Shown here: in pieces, positions 30,836 through 40,025 of the stretch
How the letters are laid out: every line of letters starts with the position of its first letter
Numbering within the stretch: the first letter of the stretch is position 1
Assembly: GCF_900130015.1 (NCBI RefSeq)
Contig: NZ_FQXS01000006.1
Span: 1-64,000, forward strand
Direction of reading: 5' to 3'
Source of the DNA: Desulfofustis glycolicus DSM 9705
Lineage (GTDB): Bacteria > Desulfobacterota > Desulfobulbia > Desulfobulbales > Desulfocapsaceae
Length of the DNA stretch: 64,000 bases
The notes under the pieces: model-generated
The model's database searches: none
What the model was told of the DNA's origin: nothing
What the model saw: only the letters and a program-made list of their open reading frames with translations
Translations under genes and position numbers: made by a program

Positions 30836-31822
30836 ATGACGACCGAGAACGCATGGGGACCGGATTCCAGCGGCGATGCCCTGGCGCAGAGAATCAGGAG
30901 TCTGGCCGCTGCGGGTGCTTTTGCCGAAGCCGACGCACTCCGGGAGCAGCTGCTGCGCGCCCATCCCGGAGCGATCAACCTGATCGTATCGACCGGTGAG
31001 TATATCGAAGAAGAAAAGACGAAACGGCTCGACTCCGAACATCTGGCGCTCTGGCAGGATCTCTACGATGAGCTGAGCGAAGAGGAGACCAATACGCTGT
31101 ACTATCGCCTCAAGCAGGACCGGATTCCGTCCGGTAAGGTCATTTTTTTTCAGGGAAAGCCGAACAATCGTCTGTTTTTCGTGGAGGAAGGCGAGGTAAC
31201 GCTCTTTTTTCGGACCGCGGCGAAAAATGTGGCCCTGGCTACCGTTGGAAGAGGTTCGATCCTCGGTGAGGACACCTTTTTCGGCATATCGTTTTGCACC
31301 TTTTCGGCGGTGACTCGTTCGGAAGTCTCCTTCCGCCACTTAAGTCGCACTGACAGCGCCGGCTGGCCTGACGACCAGCCCGGTCTGTTCGACAAGCTTC
31401 GGGACTGGAGTCATCGCGTCGGCAGGGCCGAAGAGGCGGTCAAACAGAAGAACCTGGAGCGACGGACCCATCCGCGGTATCCGTTGACGGCACTGGCTAC
31501 CGCCGTCATTCTGGACCGCGACGGCAGGGCTACCTCGTCCTACTTCAAGGGCGCAGTGGTCGACCTGTCGCGCAGCGGTATCTGCTTTTCGATGAAATGT
31601 TCCAAGAAAGAAACCGCACGAGCCCTGCTGGGCCGGCAGGTTCAGATATCTCTGACTGTTGAAGGTCGGCAGGAGCCTCTGTTGCAGGAACGGGGTACCA
31701 TCGTCAAGCTTTCATTTCTGCTGCACAATGATTACCATGTGCACGTGAAGCTGGCGACGACCATCGACCAGAAAGTGTTCAAAACCTTTCCCTGTTCCTG
31801 GTCCGAGCCGGTGGATCGCTGA
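30836..31822 (+). CDS. Cyclic nucleotide-binding-like and PilZ domain protein
   Basis: The 328-residue cytoplasmic protein has a helical N-terminal segment (residues ~8-60) and a cNMP-binding beta-roll at ~80-160 (FFQGKPNNRLFFVEEGEVTL, GSILGEDTFFGI). A C-terminal PilZ domain at ~205-310 holds the c-di-GMP motif: RRTHPR at the start and DLSRSGICF. The cNMP roll lacks an obvious phosphate-binding RxA motif, so its ligand is doubtful; the PilZ residues look functional. It likely couples c-di-GMP to an output. ATG 30836 follows AGGAGAAAGTG. No linked motility genes. Confidence 0.82.
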   Translation: MTTENAWGPDSSGDALAQRIRSLAAAGAFAEADALREQLLRAHPGAINLIVSTGEYIEEEKTKRLDSEHLALWQDLYDELSEEETNTLYYRLKQDRIPSGKVIFFQGKPNNRLFFVEEGEVTLFFRTAAKNVALATVGRGSILGEDTFFGISFCTFSAVTRSEVSFRHLSRTDSAGWPDDQPGLFDKLRDWSHRVGRAEEAVKQKNLERRTHPRYPLTALATAVILDRDGRATSSYFKGAVVDLSRSGICFSMKCSKKETARALLGRQVQISLTVEGRQEPLLQERGTIVKLSFLLHNDYHVHVKLATTIDQKVFKTFPCSWSEPVDR

Positions 31823-31906
31823 AGGTCCGGGTGGTTTGGCGGTAGTCGTTCAAACCTTTGAAATTATTTCAGGTAAACACGGCAGAAAACGAAAAGGAAG
31901 GTATCT

Positions 31907-32308
31907 ATGGCAGCAGAAGCAAAAGTGGCGGTGCGGCAGGTCTCCGATTCAGCGTCACGAGGCCGGGCTCGTGAGTTTGAAATTTCTTGTGATCGTCCCG
32001 AGGCCAAGGGTGGTTCCAATGTCGGGCCGATGGGCGGCGAGTTGTTTCTGCTCGGCCTGGGCGGCTGCTTTATGAGCAACCTGCTAGCGGCGATCAAGGC
32101 GCGAGAGGCGCGCATCAGCGATGTCGAAATCGCAATCACCGGGGTCCAGGACGGTACGCCGACACGTTTCACCGAAGTGAACATGAATATTTCGGCACGC
32201 TATGAAGATCGTGGCGAGATGGAAAAAATGGTGACCATTGCCGAGCGTGGTTGCATCGTCGCCAATACCTTGAAGTCAGCCGTTAATCTCTCCATCACCT
32301 TAGTGTGA
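31907..32308 (+). CDS. OsmC-family protein
   Basis: The 133-residue protein belongs to the OsmC/Ohr fold: GGSNVGPMGGELFLLGLGGC, FMSNLLAAIKAREARISDVE and ERGCIVANTLKSAVNLSI. The two redox-active cysteines expected of Ohr/OsmC peroxidases fall in GGCFMSN and RGCIVAN. It may reduce organic hydroperoxides. GGAAGGTATCT precedes the ATG. The gene stands alone and is followed by a strong hairpin. Confidence 0.85.
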   Translation: MAAEAKVAVRQVSDSASRGRAREFEISCDRPEAKGGSNVGPMGGELFLLGLGGCFMSNLLAAIKAREARISDVEIAITGVQDGTPTRFTEVNMNISARYEDRGEMEKMVTIAERGCIVANTLKSAVNLSITLV

Positions 32309-32310
32309 CC

Positions 32311-32333
32311 GGCCGGCGGTGCGACCGCCGGCC
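32311..32333 (+). terminator. Hairpin after the OsmC gene
   Basis: GGCCGGCGGT pairs with ACCGCCGGCC across GCG, starting three bases after the stop. Ten GC-rich pairs make a very stable stem, but no U-run follows. Confidence 0.5.
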
Positions 32334-32458
32334 GACACCCATCCCCGGGGTGCCTAAAAAATCCCTGCTCGCCTGGATTTCAAAAATTTTTGGGTCGGGA
32401 TCTGCTATCACTCATGTTCGAAGTGAGATAACCCCGTTCAACCCAGTACTATCCGGAG

Positions 32459-34219
32459 CTATTCGTTTTTCTCGGCAATAACAGGAGGAAAGCGGTCGAC
32501 TCCCGGCTGATAGGATGTCGTCGGAGGGACATCGTCTGCCGGCCGGGCAGCCGATTCTGCCGCGATCCGAAAGAGCACGAAACCGCCGTCCCGGGACAGT
32601 TCTTCGATGTCGAAGGCTTTGTCACGGAGTTGCTGCAGGTAATAGACGGTGGTGATGCCGATGGTGCTTTCCGGTGCTCGGAGCAGGCTCGGCAGATCGT
32701 CCGCCTGCCGTTCGGGCCGGTAGATGGTGGTGCGCCGGGAAACGAAATTGATACTCGGCCGATCATCGACCGCAAAGAGAACGATGGAGTTATCGTTTTC
32801 CGTTATTTCTGCAGCCCGCTGGGCGATCCGAGCCAGGGGCGCGTTCATCAGCCGGTCATAGAGCGGGATTACCAGGTGGAACAGACCGGTGGAGACGATC
32901 AGCGAGCAGAGTAGCAGGGTCTCGAACACGACCCGGAGCTCGCTGTTGTTTCGGACACGAAAGATCAGGTAGCTGCACGCAAAAAACAGGGCGGCGATAA
33001 GCCATGGAGTCATCCCCAGTTCGACCGATTCCGCTAAAATAGGCGCTTTTCTGGCGTCTTTGCCGAGTAGTTCGTGCAGGTACGGAAAGAGCAACGGCAG
33101 GGCCGCAAAAACGAGACCGAGCAGGCTGACGGTTACCGTGGCAAACCAGCCGGCCAATCGCCAGGACACGCTCTGCGCGCCACCTTCCCGGTTGAACAAG
33201 ACGGCGATGCAGATTGCCATACCGGGCAGGGCCGGCAGGATATAGTTGGGCAGTTTTGTGGCGGCCACCGAAAAAAACAGGAAAACCAGAACGGTATAGA
33301 TTGCCATGAGGCTCAGGAAACGAGCAGCCGGCGTCTGCCTGCCGAGTGTAACGGCAGGGATGGCCAGAAACAGGTAGGCGAACCAGGGCAGAAAGCCGAT
33401 GGCCAGTACGATCAGGTAATAGAAGAACGGCCCGGAATGACCTTCCATCGGTGCGGAAAAGCGGCCGAAATGATGGGTGAGGAACAACTCTTTCATAAAC
33501 GAAAAACCGCCCGGGTGAACCAGGCCGAGGGCGAGGTACCAGGAAAAGCCGACCAGGGCTAGAATCAGCGTGCCGGGCAGCAACCAGGTTTTCTGAAAGA
33601 GCAGGCCGGGGCGTCCGATTGAGATCAGGTAGGTCAACGCGGTGGCCACGGGGAAAACCGCGCCGATCGCCCCTTTGCTGAGCATTGCCAGGGCTGCGGC
33701 CAGACAGCCGAGGGAGAACAGGACGGCGCCTCCCTGTTGCCGCAGAGCCCGTTCCACGCCATGCCAGGAGACGATCAGGGAAAGGGTCAGAAAAAGGGTC
33801 AACGCCATATCGGTCATCGCTATCCGGGACAGATAGGTAAAAATGATCGAACTGCCGAGTACCAATGCGGCTTGCAAGGCGACGCGTTCGCCCAGCGGGC
33901 CGCGGGCACCGAAATAGAGGGTCAGCACGGTCAGCAGCCCGCAGCAGGCGTTGAAGAATCGCGCCCCGAAAGCGGAGACGCCGAACATCTCGTAACCGAG
34001 CATCTGCAGCCAATAGAGCAGCGGCGGCTTTTCGAAGAAGTCTTCACCGTTGAGCGTCGGTTGCAGCAGCTCATCGGCCAGATACATCTCCCGGGAGACC
34101 TCGGCGTAAACACCTTCGTCATAGTCGATAACCACCGGTCCGCCGAGGCCGGCGAAGAAAAAGACCGAGAAAACGATGAAGAGAACAATGGGATTCATAA
34201 CGCGACTGAGGAGCTGCAT
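32459..34219 (-). CDS. GT39/ArnT-like membrane glycosyltransferase
   Basis: The 586-residue product has about a dozen transmembrane helices and the PMT_2 domain: DYDEGVYAEVSREMYLADEL with the catalytic Asp-Glu motif early, FFEKPPLLYWLQMLGYEMFG next, then WYLALGLVHPGGFSFMKEL with FGRFSAPMEGHSGPFFYYL. It resembles enzymes that move a sugar from a polyprenyl carrier to lipid A or protein on the periplasmic side. A C-terminal soluble domain follows. The ATG at 34219 follows the GT2 stop directly, so the two genes form a unit that makes and uses a lipid-linked sugar. The longer frame to 34489 overlaps the GT2 gene and is rejected. Confidence 0.85.
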   Translation of the reverse strand: MQLLSRVMNPIVLFIVFSVFFFAGLGGPVVIDYDEGVYAEVSREMYLADELLQPTLNGEDFFEKPPLLYWLQMLGYEMFGVSAFGARFFNACCGLLTVLTLYFGARGPLGERVALQAALVLGSSIIFTYLSRIAMTDMALTLFLTLSLIVSWHGVERALRQQGGAVLFSLGCLAAALAMLSKGAIGAVFPVATALTYLISIGRPGLLFQKTWLLPGTLILALVGFSWYLALGLVHPGGFSFMKELFLTHHFGRFSAPMEGHSGPFFYYLIVLAIGFLPWFAYLFLAIPAVTLGRQTPAARFLSLMAIYTVLVFLFFSVAATKLPNYILPALPGMAICIAVLFNREGGAQSVSWRLAGWFATVTVSLLGLVFAALPLLFPYLHELLGKDARKAPILAESVELGMTPWLIAALFFACSYLIFRVRNNSELRVVFETLLLCSLIVSTGLFHLVIPLYDRLMNAPLARIAQRAAEITENDNSIVLFAVDDRPSINFVSRRTTIYRPERQADDLPSLLRAPESTIGITTVYYLQQLRDKAFDIEELSRDGGFVLFRIAAESAARPADDVPPTTSYQPGVDRFPPVIAEKNE

Positions 34220-34221
34220 GG

Positions 34222-34965
34222 TCAGGGCCTCTGGAGGTGCTGTCGATAGTGGCGGTGGATGCGCCATAACTCGAACGGGATTTTCGGCAAATACGCCGGG
34301 GAGATTTTTGACGTACCGATATCGGTCCAGTGGGTCAGCGGGTATTCGTGAATGATGCGGGCTGCCTGGTGGCGGCCGACCAGTCTGATGGTCCGGGCAA
34401 ACAATTCGACATCGAACAGCCAGCGTGACAGAAACGGTTCGGCGAAAATCTGTTCGGCCAGGTCCCGGGCGAACACCTTGGCACCGCACTGGCTGTCGTA
34501 GACAGGCAGGCCGAGCAATGCACTGATGGAAGTGGCGATGATCCGTCCGGGATAATGGCGATACCAGTGACGGTGGATAGCGGCGCCGAGTCGTTGCACG
34601 CGGGCTCCGCAGACCATTTTGACGGCCGGATCGGCGGCCATCACACCGGTCAGGCCGGCGATAGCCGGCAACGGTGTAGCCAGATCTGCATCCCAGAAAC
34701 CGAGCTGTTCGACCGGGTGCTGCAGACCCTGCAGAACGCCCTGTCTGATCGCTTCCGCCTTGCCGTGGTTGTGCGGCAGGGCCAGGATGAAGACGCGATC
34801 GCCCGTGCCGGTTTCAATGCTGTGCAGCTTCTCCAGAGTCCGGTCGGTGGAACCGTCGTCGACAAAGAGGAACAGGGTTTCGCTGTTTTCGGTCAGATAT
34901 GAACGAAACACGTCGGGTTGCAACCGCTGTGCCTCGTTATAGCAGGGGACCACGATGAGGATCAA
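34222..34965 (-). CDS. GT2 polyprenyl-phosphate glycosyltransferase
   Basis: The 247-residue soluble glycosyltransferase of the DPM1/Alg5-like GT2 group starts LIVVPCYNEAQRLQPDVF. It has FVDDGSTDRTLEKL with the metal-binding DD, GKAEAIRQGVLQGL, and FWDADLATPLPAIAGL (DxD equivalent). It should transfer a sugar from a nucleotide donor to polyprenyl phosphate. The partner GT39 gene follows immediately. No C-terminal membrane helices are seen. Sugar type is not predictable. Confidence 0.88.
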   Translation of the reverse strand: MILIVVPCYNEAQRLQPDVFRSYLTENSETLFLFVDDGSTDRTLEKLHSIETGTGDRVFILALPHNHGKAEAIRQGVLQGLQHPVEQLGFWDADLATPLPAIAGLTGVMAADPAVKMVCGARVQRLGAAIHRHWYRHYPGRIIATSISALLGLPVYDSQCGAKVFARDLAEQIFAEPFLSRWLFDVELFARTIRLVGRHQAARIIHEYPLTHWTDIGTSKISPAYLPKIPFELWRIHRHYRQHLQRP

Positions 34966-35173
34966 AAAAGCTTCTCCTGATTTGCAAAAGGGGCGCCGAC
35001 TGGAAGGATGACAAACGGGCGTGTCTGCCAGACATTATCGGAATCGGCCGGGAAGCGCAACTATTTCACCAGAAAACCGGCACGTTTCGGCGATTGGCGG
35101 TGCCGGAAAAGTGTTGCATTGTAGGATGTAATACGGTACGTGGAGATGCAGTGATCCCACGGAGACGGCAACA

Positions 35174-36205
35174 ATGATGATTTCCATGTCCACCCGCAGC
35201 AGGCGCGTTCCCCACCACACCATTCTGTTGGCAGCCATCATCCTCTCTGCTGCCGCGGCGATGATGGCGCTGGTTCCTTTTGAGATCCCGCTGACCAGGT
35301 TTGTCTCGGCCCATCGAGTCAACTGGTTTGTCGAGTTGATGGGTGATTCGATGTTCGAGCTCGAACAGCCCGGCGGCGGCGACCTGGTCGTAATTTTCCT
35401 GATTGTATCCGTGCTGCTCTATATCGGCTCCTCCCTGGTTGATACCGATTGCTCCCGCTGGCCGGTGATCCCTCGACTGCAGCGGGCACTGCTGGTCCGG
35501 CCGATGATCTGTGACGCGTTGCGCCGGCATCGTTTGCGGCTCGAATTCCTGCTTGTCTCTTCGTTCTGTTGCTCGATCCTGATGGTCAAAACCCTGAAGT
35601 GGATCATGGCCCGGCCCCGGCCGAAACGGATCCTGTTCGGCGGGGAACCGTTCAGCAACTGGTATGAGTTCGGACCGTATTTCCTCGATCACGGACTCTA
35701 TCGCGCCAGTTTTCCAAGCGGCCACGCGGCGCTGGCGATCACGCTGATCGGCCTGGCCTATGTCGTCATTTACAGCGGGTCATGGTACAGGAGGCCGGCG
35801 CGAGGCACCCTGCTGTTATTGTTGATACTAGTCTTTGCCGCAGCCATGGCCACGGCCCGGATCATGAGTATCGCCCACTGGCCCACCGATGTGGCCTTTT
35901 CGCTGTTCGGCGGCTGGCTGCTGATCCATTGCCTGTTTTTTTACGGTCTGCGGGTCGCTTCTGTACAAGGCGATTCGTATCGCTATCGGGGGCAGACAGA
36001 TATTCCGCCTGCCTGGCGAGCGTTTCGTCTCTGCGGGTATCTCAGCCTGCTGTGTCTGGCCGTCGTGATGATGGTGCTTGGCCTGCGCCATTTCTTCTTC
36101 GATCACTGGCCCTGGCTGGTGCTGAGCATCTTTGTCGCCGTTCCGCTGTTTGCTTATGCCTGGCGCAGGGTATGTCGGGAAGGGCTGTTCTGCCATGCCC
36201 GATAA
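35174..36205 (+). CDS. PAP2-family membrane phosphatase
   Basis: The 343-residue integral protein has six or more membrane helices. All three PAP2 motifs are present: KWIMARPRP, FPSGHAAL, and ARIMSIAHWPTD with the catalytic His. Members remove phosphate from undecaprenyl pyrophosphate, phosphatidylglycerol phosphate or lipid A. A WxxxxMGD-like segment between helices fits the lipid-phosphatase subgroup. The gene is divergent from the GT2 gene, 208 bases apart, and could share envelope function. A C-terminal extra helix pair is unusual. Confidence 0.85.
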   Translation: MMISMSTRSRRVPHHTILLAAIILSAAAAMMALVPFEIPLTRFVSAHRVNWFVELMGDSMFELEQPGGGDLVVIFLIVSVLLYIGSSLVDTDCSRWPVIPRLQRALLVRPMICDALRRHRLRLEFLLVSSFCCSILMVKTLKWIMARPRPKRILFGGEPFSNWYEFGPYFLDHGLYRASFPSGHAALAITLIGLAYVVIYSGSWYRRPARGTLLLLLILVFAAAMATARIMSIAHWPTDVAFSLFGGWLLIHCLFFYGLRVASVQGDSYRYRGQTDIPPAWRAFRLCGYLSLLCLAVVMMVLGLRHFFFDHWPWLVLSIFVAVPLFAYAWRRVCREGLFCHAR

Positions 36206-36244
36206 GCGGTTGAACCGGGTGGATGCCGGCAAGGTGCGGGTCGG

Positions 36245-36772
36245 TCAGCGCGATGGGGCGACCAGGTTGATCGGCAACCGCAACTGCGGGTCGATCCCGG
36301 CGCTGCGGCAATAACGCCGATTCAACTCGGCCAGGCGGCTGTTGAAACGATCGAGAAAGAGCAGGTCCTCGTGGACCAGTTGGTAATCCTCGGCGAAATT
36401 GAGCGGACAGGCGGACACTTCGATCTTGCCTGCCGTCTCATCGATATAGGCGTTCGGCAGCCCTTGTGTCCGACAGATGATCGGCCGCTGTTCGTAGACC
36501 AGACAGCGTTCCTCGAACAGCAGGCGACAGCGATCGTCACCGACCATCGCCTGGATGGCTTCCCTGTCGGGCATGGCCCGGCGGAGCAGCGCCGCTTCCA
36601 GCGGTAAAACGCGAAACGCAGTGCAACAGGATGTGCAGCCGGGCCGGCAGTGGAGCAGATTAACGAATCGTTTGTCGATCAACTGGCTGACGGCCAAATC
36701 GATTTCGACGACCAGTTGCCGGTAGTCGGAGCACAAGGACTGGTCGGGCTGGGGGAGTGGATCACGTGACAT
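36245..36772 (-). CDS. YkgJ-family cysteine cluster protein
   Basis: The 175-residue protein belongs to the UPF0153/YkgJ group. HCRPGCTSCCTAFRVLPLEA, CRLLFEERCLVYEQRPIICR and ACPLNF give the conserved C-x(2)-C-C...C...C pattern thought to bind zinc or an iron-sulfur cluster. The family is widespread and uncharacterised. The starting ATG at 36772 is plausible, and the adjacent RluA gene is divergent. Confidence 0.85.
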   Translation of the reverse strand: MSRDPLPQPDQSLCSDYRQLVVEIDLAVSQLIDKRFVNLLHCRPGCTSCCTAFRVLPLEAALLRRAMPDREAIQAMVGDDRCRLLFEERCLVYEQRPIICRTQGLPNAYIDETAGKIEVSACPLNFAEDYQLVHEDLLFLDRFNSRLAELNRRYCRSAGIDPQLRLPINLVAPSR

Positions 36773-36932
36773 ATCTGGTACCGATATTCGGATTTTCTTT
36801 TATGCTGCCTTCCCCGTCGATTGTAGCAGGTTTCTCCCGTGCCTCAAATCGAGTTCGTGTCGACGGTCATTGTTTTCTCGCTGAACATGGCGGCGTCTTT
36901 GTTCCAGCCGGTGTTGCTGACGGTGCAAGGGA

Positions 36933-37874
36933 ATGATACATCGATTTCGGGTTGCGGCGACCGAGCCACAGTGTCGCCTTGACATCTTCCTGCACGAGCG
37001 GTTGCCGGACATGTCGCGCGGGGCGATTCGCGGGGTGATTGATCTCGGCGGGGTGCATGTCGACGGACGACGGGTGCGCAAAAACGGTCTTCAGCTTGCA
37101 CCCGGGCAGGAGATTGAAATGCACCTGGATCGGGGTGATCGTGAACCGTTTCGTTTGTCTCCGGCGACCATTGTTTATCAGGATGCCGATTTGCTGGCCG
37201 TCAATAAACCGGCCGGGATCGATACGCAACCGACACCGGCCCGCTATAAGGGTACCATGTACGAGGCGGTGCAGATCTGGCTCGGCCGGGACCGGAGCTT
37301 CGGACGAAAGCTGGAAATCGGTATGGTCCAGCGCCTCGACCGCGATACCAGCGGCGTCATGGTCTTCTCGATCCACCCGCGCGCTCACGGACCGCTTGCC
37401 GACCAGTTCCGCAGCCGGCGAGTGCGTAAATTCTATCTGGCCCGTGTTGCCGGGGTCCCAGAGCCGGCGCAAGGGGAGTTTGTCAGTACCCTGGCGCGGG
37501 ATCGCCGGCGCAATCGGGTCAAGTCGGTTGATGCCGGTGGCCGGCAGGCCCTGACCCGCTATCGCGTCCTGCAGAGCCGTGGATCGTCAAGCCTGGTGCT
37601 GGTGGAACTGGTCACCGGCCGAATGCACCAGATCAGGGCCCATTTCTCAGAGGCCGGCTATCCGCTGCTTGGCGATGTCCGCTATGGCGGCCCGGCGGTC
37701 GTCGATGGTCGGGAGTTTGCTCGTCAGTGTTTGCACTCATGGGTGATCAGGCTCCACCATCCGCGAAGCGGCGCGGCCATGGATCTGGCGGCAGCGGTGC
37801 CTGCCGAGATGTGCTGGCCGGTCATCGGCGCGACGGACCATGACCGGGAGAGGCTGCTTGATCTCAGTTTTTGA
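36933..37874 (+). CDS. RluA-family pseudouridine synthase
   Basis: The 313-residue enzyme has an N-terminal S4 RNA-binding domain (CRLDIFLHERLPDMSRGAIR, GGVHVDGRRVRKNG) and an RluA/RsuA-type catalytic domain with VNKPAGIDTQPTP, MVQRLDRDTSGVMVFS (catalytic Asp) and LVTGRMHQIRAHFSEAGYPL. Gln replaces the usual His in HRLD. It isomerises uridine in rRNA or tRNA; the target is not identifiable. Its 3' end overlaps the convergent UPF0210 gene by 11 bases. Confidence 0.88.
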   Translation: MIHRFRVAATEPQCRLDIFLHERLPDMSRGAIRGVIDLGGVHVDGRRVRKNGLQLAPGQEIEMHLDRGDREPFRLSPATIVYQDADLLAVNKPAGIDTQPTPARYKGTMYEAVQIWLGRDRSFGRKLEIGMVQRLDRDTSGVMVFSIHPRAHGPLADQFRSRRVRKFYLARVAGVPEPAQGEFVSTLARDRRRNRVKSVDAGGRQALTRYRVLQSRGSSSLVLVELVTGRMHQIRAHFSEAGYPLLGDVRYGGPAVVDGREFARQCLHSWVIRLHHPRSGAAMDLAAAVPAEMCWPVIGATDHDRERLLDLSF

Positions 37875-39249
37875 AACTGTGGATCGGTGCCGGGATCCTG
37901 CCGCCCCAGCCGATGAATCGGCTCGACTTACCGACGTTTCTGACGGTCATGATCGGGCTGGCGCCGAACAGGCCTCCGAAACTGACCATCTCCCCGGCTT
38001 CCTTGCCGGGAACCGGGATAATACGGGCGGCGGTGGTCTTGTTGTTGACCATGCCGATGGCCATCTCGTCGGCGATGATGGCGGCGATGGTGTCGGCATC
38101 GACAGAGCCGGGAATGGCCACCATGTCGAGGCCCACCGAACAGACGCACGTCATCGCTTCCAGTTTCTCCAGGCATAGCTCGTTCCTGCCGACCGCTTCG
38201 GCCAGCACGGCGTCTTCCATCACCGGGATAAATGCACCGCTCAGGCCGCCGACCGTTTTCGAAGCGAACAGGCCGCCCTTTTTGACCGCGTCATTAAGCA
38301 TCGCCAGGATGGCGGTGGACCCCGGGGCGCCGATGGCGTCGACCCCGAGGATATGGAGGATCTCGCCGACGCTGTCGCCGATGGTCGGAGTTGGGGCGAG
38401 TGACAGGTCGACGACGCCGAAGGAGACGCCGAGGATTTCGGAAACCTGGCGTCCCACCAATTCGCCGCAGCGGGTGACGCGGAAGGTGGTCTGCTTGATC
38501 TCTTCGGCGATCTCGTCGAGGCGCAGTCCCTGGCCGTTGCCGTTGCGGCTGTCGATCAGCCGTTCCAGCGAACGGGCGACGACGCCGGGTCCGGAGACGC
38601 CGATGTTGAGGACCGTGTCGGCCTCTTCCACACCGTGGATGGCGCCGGCCATAAAGGGGTTGTCGCCGGGTTGATTGCAGAAGACCACGAATTTGGCGGC
38701 TCCGAACCCGCCCTGATGGCTGGTCCGGATGGCGATGTCCTTGACGGTCCGGCCAAGCAAGGCCAGCGCGTCCATGTTGATTCCCTTCTGCGATGAGGCG
38801 ATATTGATCGACGCGCAGACTTTTTCGGAGACGGCCAGGGCTTCCGGCAGGCAGAGGATGTATTCCCGGTCGGTCTTGGTCATGCCTTTTTCAACTTGGG
38901 CCGAAAAGCCGCCGAGGATGTCGACGCCGACCGAGGTGGCGGCCCGGTCCAGGGCAACGGCCAGTTCGACGAAGCCGTCCCGGTCGAAACCGGCGCCGAC
39001 AAAGGCGATCGGCGTGATCGATATCCGCTTGTTGACCACCGGGATGCCGAGTCGCCGGGACACGAGGTTGCAGGTTTCCACGAAGCTGCCGGCCCGCTCC
39101 AGGATCCTCTCTTCGATGGCCCGACAGGTTTCTCGCACCGTTGCCGCCCGGCAGTCGAGCAGGTTGATGCCCATGGTTACGGTGCGGACGTCGAGATTTT
39201 CCTTCTGGATCATCTCCACGGTCGCCAGGATCTGGTCGGAACGCAACAT
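37864..39249 (-). CDS. UPF0210 (DUF711) family protein
   Basis: The 461-residue protein is a DUF711 member: VRTVTMGINLLDCRAATVRE near the start, ISITPIAFVGAGFDRDGFVE, then GRTVKDIAIRTSHQGGFGAA and MVSFGGLFGASPIM at the end. The fold is related to pyruvate formate-lyase-like barrels but lacks radical motifs, and the function is unknown. It is the last gene of a minus-strand unit after an ACT protein, as in many other genomes. The ATG start at 39249 fits the family length of about 450. Confidence 0.9.
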   Translation of the reverse strand: MLRSDQILATVEMIQKENLDVRTVTMGINLLDCRAATVRETCRAIEERILERAGSFVETCNLVSRRLGIPVVNKRISITPIAFVGAGFDRDGFVELAVALDRAATSVGVDILGGFSAQVEKGMTKTDREYILCLPEALAVSEKVCASINIASSQKGINMDALALLGRTVKDIAIRTSHQGGFGAAKFVVFCNQPGDNPFMAGAIHGVEEADTVLNIGVSGPGVVARSLERLIDSRNGNGQGLRLDEIAEEIKQTTFRVTRCGELVGRQVSEILGVSFGVVDLSLAPTPTIGDSVGEILHILGVDAIGAPGSTAILAMLNDAVKKGGLFASKTVGGLSGAFIPVMEDAVLAEAVGRNELCLEKLEAMTCVCSVGLDMVAIPGSVDADTIAAIIADEMAIGMVNNKTTAARIIPVPGKEAGEMVSFGGLFGASPIMTVRNVGKSSRFIGWGGRIPAPIHSFKN

Positions 39250-39355
39250 GATTTAAACTCCCTGGTAGTGACGACGGATGCTGACGGCCGCCGTGAGCAA
39301 TAGCATTTCCGCCCAATCCCGTCGTGGTTTGGGGTTACGCATTTTTCAAGTCGGT

Positions 39356-39910
39356 CTAAAGAGGTATCTCGTTGGTTACCTTGAATAAGTCGTGGTGCTG
39401 CAGCATCACCTGCAGACCGCTCTGCGCCGCAAGTTCCTGCAGAGCCGCGCGAACATCGGCGATGGCGACGACCTTGCTCAGGTCGAGTTGCAGGATCATC
39501 GTATAGGTGTCGTCGGTTCTGGTGGTGGCTAGGTCGAGAATATTGATGTTGTGCCGGTAGCAGAGCGAACTGATGCCGTGCACCAGGCCCTTCTTGTTTC
39601 GGCCTTGGGCGGTCATTACGTAGGTCTTGTCGGGCGGACCGGACGGCGGACAGCCGTCGGGGGCGGCGATGTCTCTGACGATAAAATCGTAGCTGGTCGG
39701 GCTGTCGATCGCCTCGAGTCGGGACAGGAGCAGGGAGGCAGTGACATCGTCATCGAAGGTGGCGATCAGGACCATGGTCAGGTAGCCGCAGAGGATCGAC
39801 TGATTCAATTCGGCAAGATCGCCGCCGAGTTCATAGACGGCACCGGTAATGTCGGCGATGATGCCCGGACGGTCTTCGGAGAGAACCGAGATGATGTAGT
39901 GGTTGCTCAT
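39356..39910 (-). CDS. Tandem ACT-domain protein (GcvR-like)
   Basis: The 184-residue protein has two ACT domains: NHYIISVLSEDRPGIIADIT and TYVMTAQGRNKKGLVHGISS each open a beta-alpha-beta unit with the regulatory Gly positions. ACT pairs bind amino acids. The start at 39910 places the first strand right after the Met; the frame extends upstream to 40078 into the amidohydrolase gene and is rejected there. It sits 106 bases before the UPF0210 gene, the usual partner, so both may respond to an amino acid. Confidence 0.85.
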   Translation of the reverse strand: MSNHYIISVLSEDRPGIIADITGAVYELGGDLAELNQSILCGYLTMVLIATFDDDVTASLLLSRLEAIDSPTSYDFIVRDIAAPDGCPPSGPPDKTYVMTAQGRNKKGLVHGISSLCYRHNINILDLATTRTDDTYTMILQLDLSKVVAIADVRAALQELAAQSGLQVMLQHHDLFKVTNEIPL

Positions 39911-40025
39911 CGGCTGGTGCACCTCGGAAAGTGGATGACGGGTGAGTGGATTGTGGCCTGGGGCCTTTGCATATACTCCAAACGAAAGCGGAAGACACGC
40001 ATTTTCTGCCGGTTGCTGGTACCGG

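Noticed and set aside
32856-34013. Long antisense-style frame on the minus strand within the GT39 gene
   Set aside because: It is Arg/Pro-rich shadow coding of a membrane protein gene with no domain.
34220-34489. N-terminal extension of the GT39 protein
   Set aside because: It overlaps the GT2 gene in another frame, is Pro/Arg-rich without helices, and a good ATG lies at 34219.
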